Positions 63,974 to 64,000 of a stretch of DNA of 64,000 nt are shown here, piece by piece. How positions within the stretch are numbered: position 1 is the first letter of the stretch; every line of letters begins with the position of its first letter. The stretch comes from Streptomyces sp. NBC_01754 (GTDB taxonomy: Bacteria > Actinomycetota > Actinomycetes > Streptomycetales > Streptomycetaceae). Where the stretch lies: assembly GCF_035918015.1 (NCBI RefSeq), contig NZ_CP109132.1:3720001-3784000 (forward strand), in the 5' to 3' direction. The notes beneath the pieces are model-generated. The model searched no databases. It was not told where the DNA came from and worked only from the letters and a program-made list of their open reading frames with translations. Position numbers and translations under genes: made by a program.

Positions 63974-64000
63974 GGGCGCAGCTCGGCAGAGCTGAAGGAA

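Overview
The window is a high-GC actinobacterial chromosome segment, almost certainly from Streptomyces. It carries the replication-origin region (gyrA-gyrB-DUF721-recF-gnd-dnaN-oriC-dnaA-rpmH-rnpA-yidD-yidC-jag-rsmG-parA-parB) in the standard Streptomyces order. It also has a 592-residue DnaA with a long disordered domain II, many GTG starts, ATGA/GTGA stop-start overlaps and Streptomyces-type parS sites (GTTTCACGTGAAAC).

Layout. 1-1.0 kb: the start of a probable secreted protein, a DLW-39 family peptide and a DUF6344 protein, all ordinary neighbours of the gyrA/tRNA-Ile region. 1.06-19.9 kb: an accessory block of sixteen genes lying between DUF6344 and tRNA-Ile, bounded by two MocR-type (GntR plus aminotransferase-like) regulators. 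It looks like a previously undescribed biosynthetic gene cluster. It holds a TrpE-like/TrpG-like pair, an SDR, a PaaK-like AMP ligase, a BacA-like prephenate decarboxylase homologue, an amidohydrolase, two MFS exporters, a free-standing B3/B4 (PheRS editing-like) protein, an ATP-grasp ligase, a TrpB2-like enzyme, an Fe-S flavoprotein-like reductase, a cupin, an AroQ chorismate mutase and a UbiD-family decarboxylase. Two operons are suggested, starting near 2.7 and 10.6 kb. Their upstream regions share a TACTGTCAGA element placed 21-22 bp after an inverted repeat.

19.9-32.4 kb (minus strand): tRNA-Ile, DUF3566, gyrA, gyrB, DUF721, recF, gnd, dnaN, oriC (872 bp rich in DnaA boxes) and dnaA. 32.8-38.8 kb (plus): rpmH, rnpA, yidD, yidC, jag, rsmG, parA, parB. 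39.1-49.4 kb: a GNAT gene, then a minus-strand series DUF6049-murJ-pseudokinase-sigM-anti-sigma-trxB-trxA with a SigR-type promoter before trxB. 49.5-61.9 kb: CCA-adding enzyme, an MFS protein, inositol-1-phosphate synthase, PadR regulator, a bifunctional penicillin-binding protein, a GT87 glycosyltransferase, an alanine-racemase-like protein, a FemX-like protein and a small membrane protein. 62.2-64 kb: rpsF-ssb-rpsR-rplI.

How the genes work together. The core genes replicate, supercoil and segregate the origin, and build the envelope. Six parS-like sites (five perfect) occur between 36.4 and 51.1 kb, and several form the centre or edge of longer palindromes or terminators. The accessory cluster draws on chorismate by two routes. 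Chorismate mutase plus the BacA homologue, cupin, SDR and ATP-grasp ligase repeat the enzyme classes of bacilysin biosynthesis. The TrpE/TrpG-like pair would make an aminated product, plausibly anthranilate or ADIC. The likely product is a small peptide or amide of an aromatic-like or dihydroaromatic amino acid; this is inference. Its position beside gyrA, about 10 kb from oriC, is unusual for a Streptomyces gene cluster.
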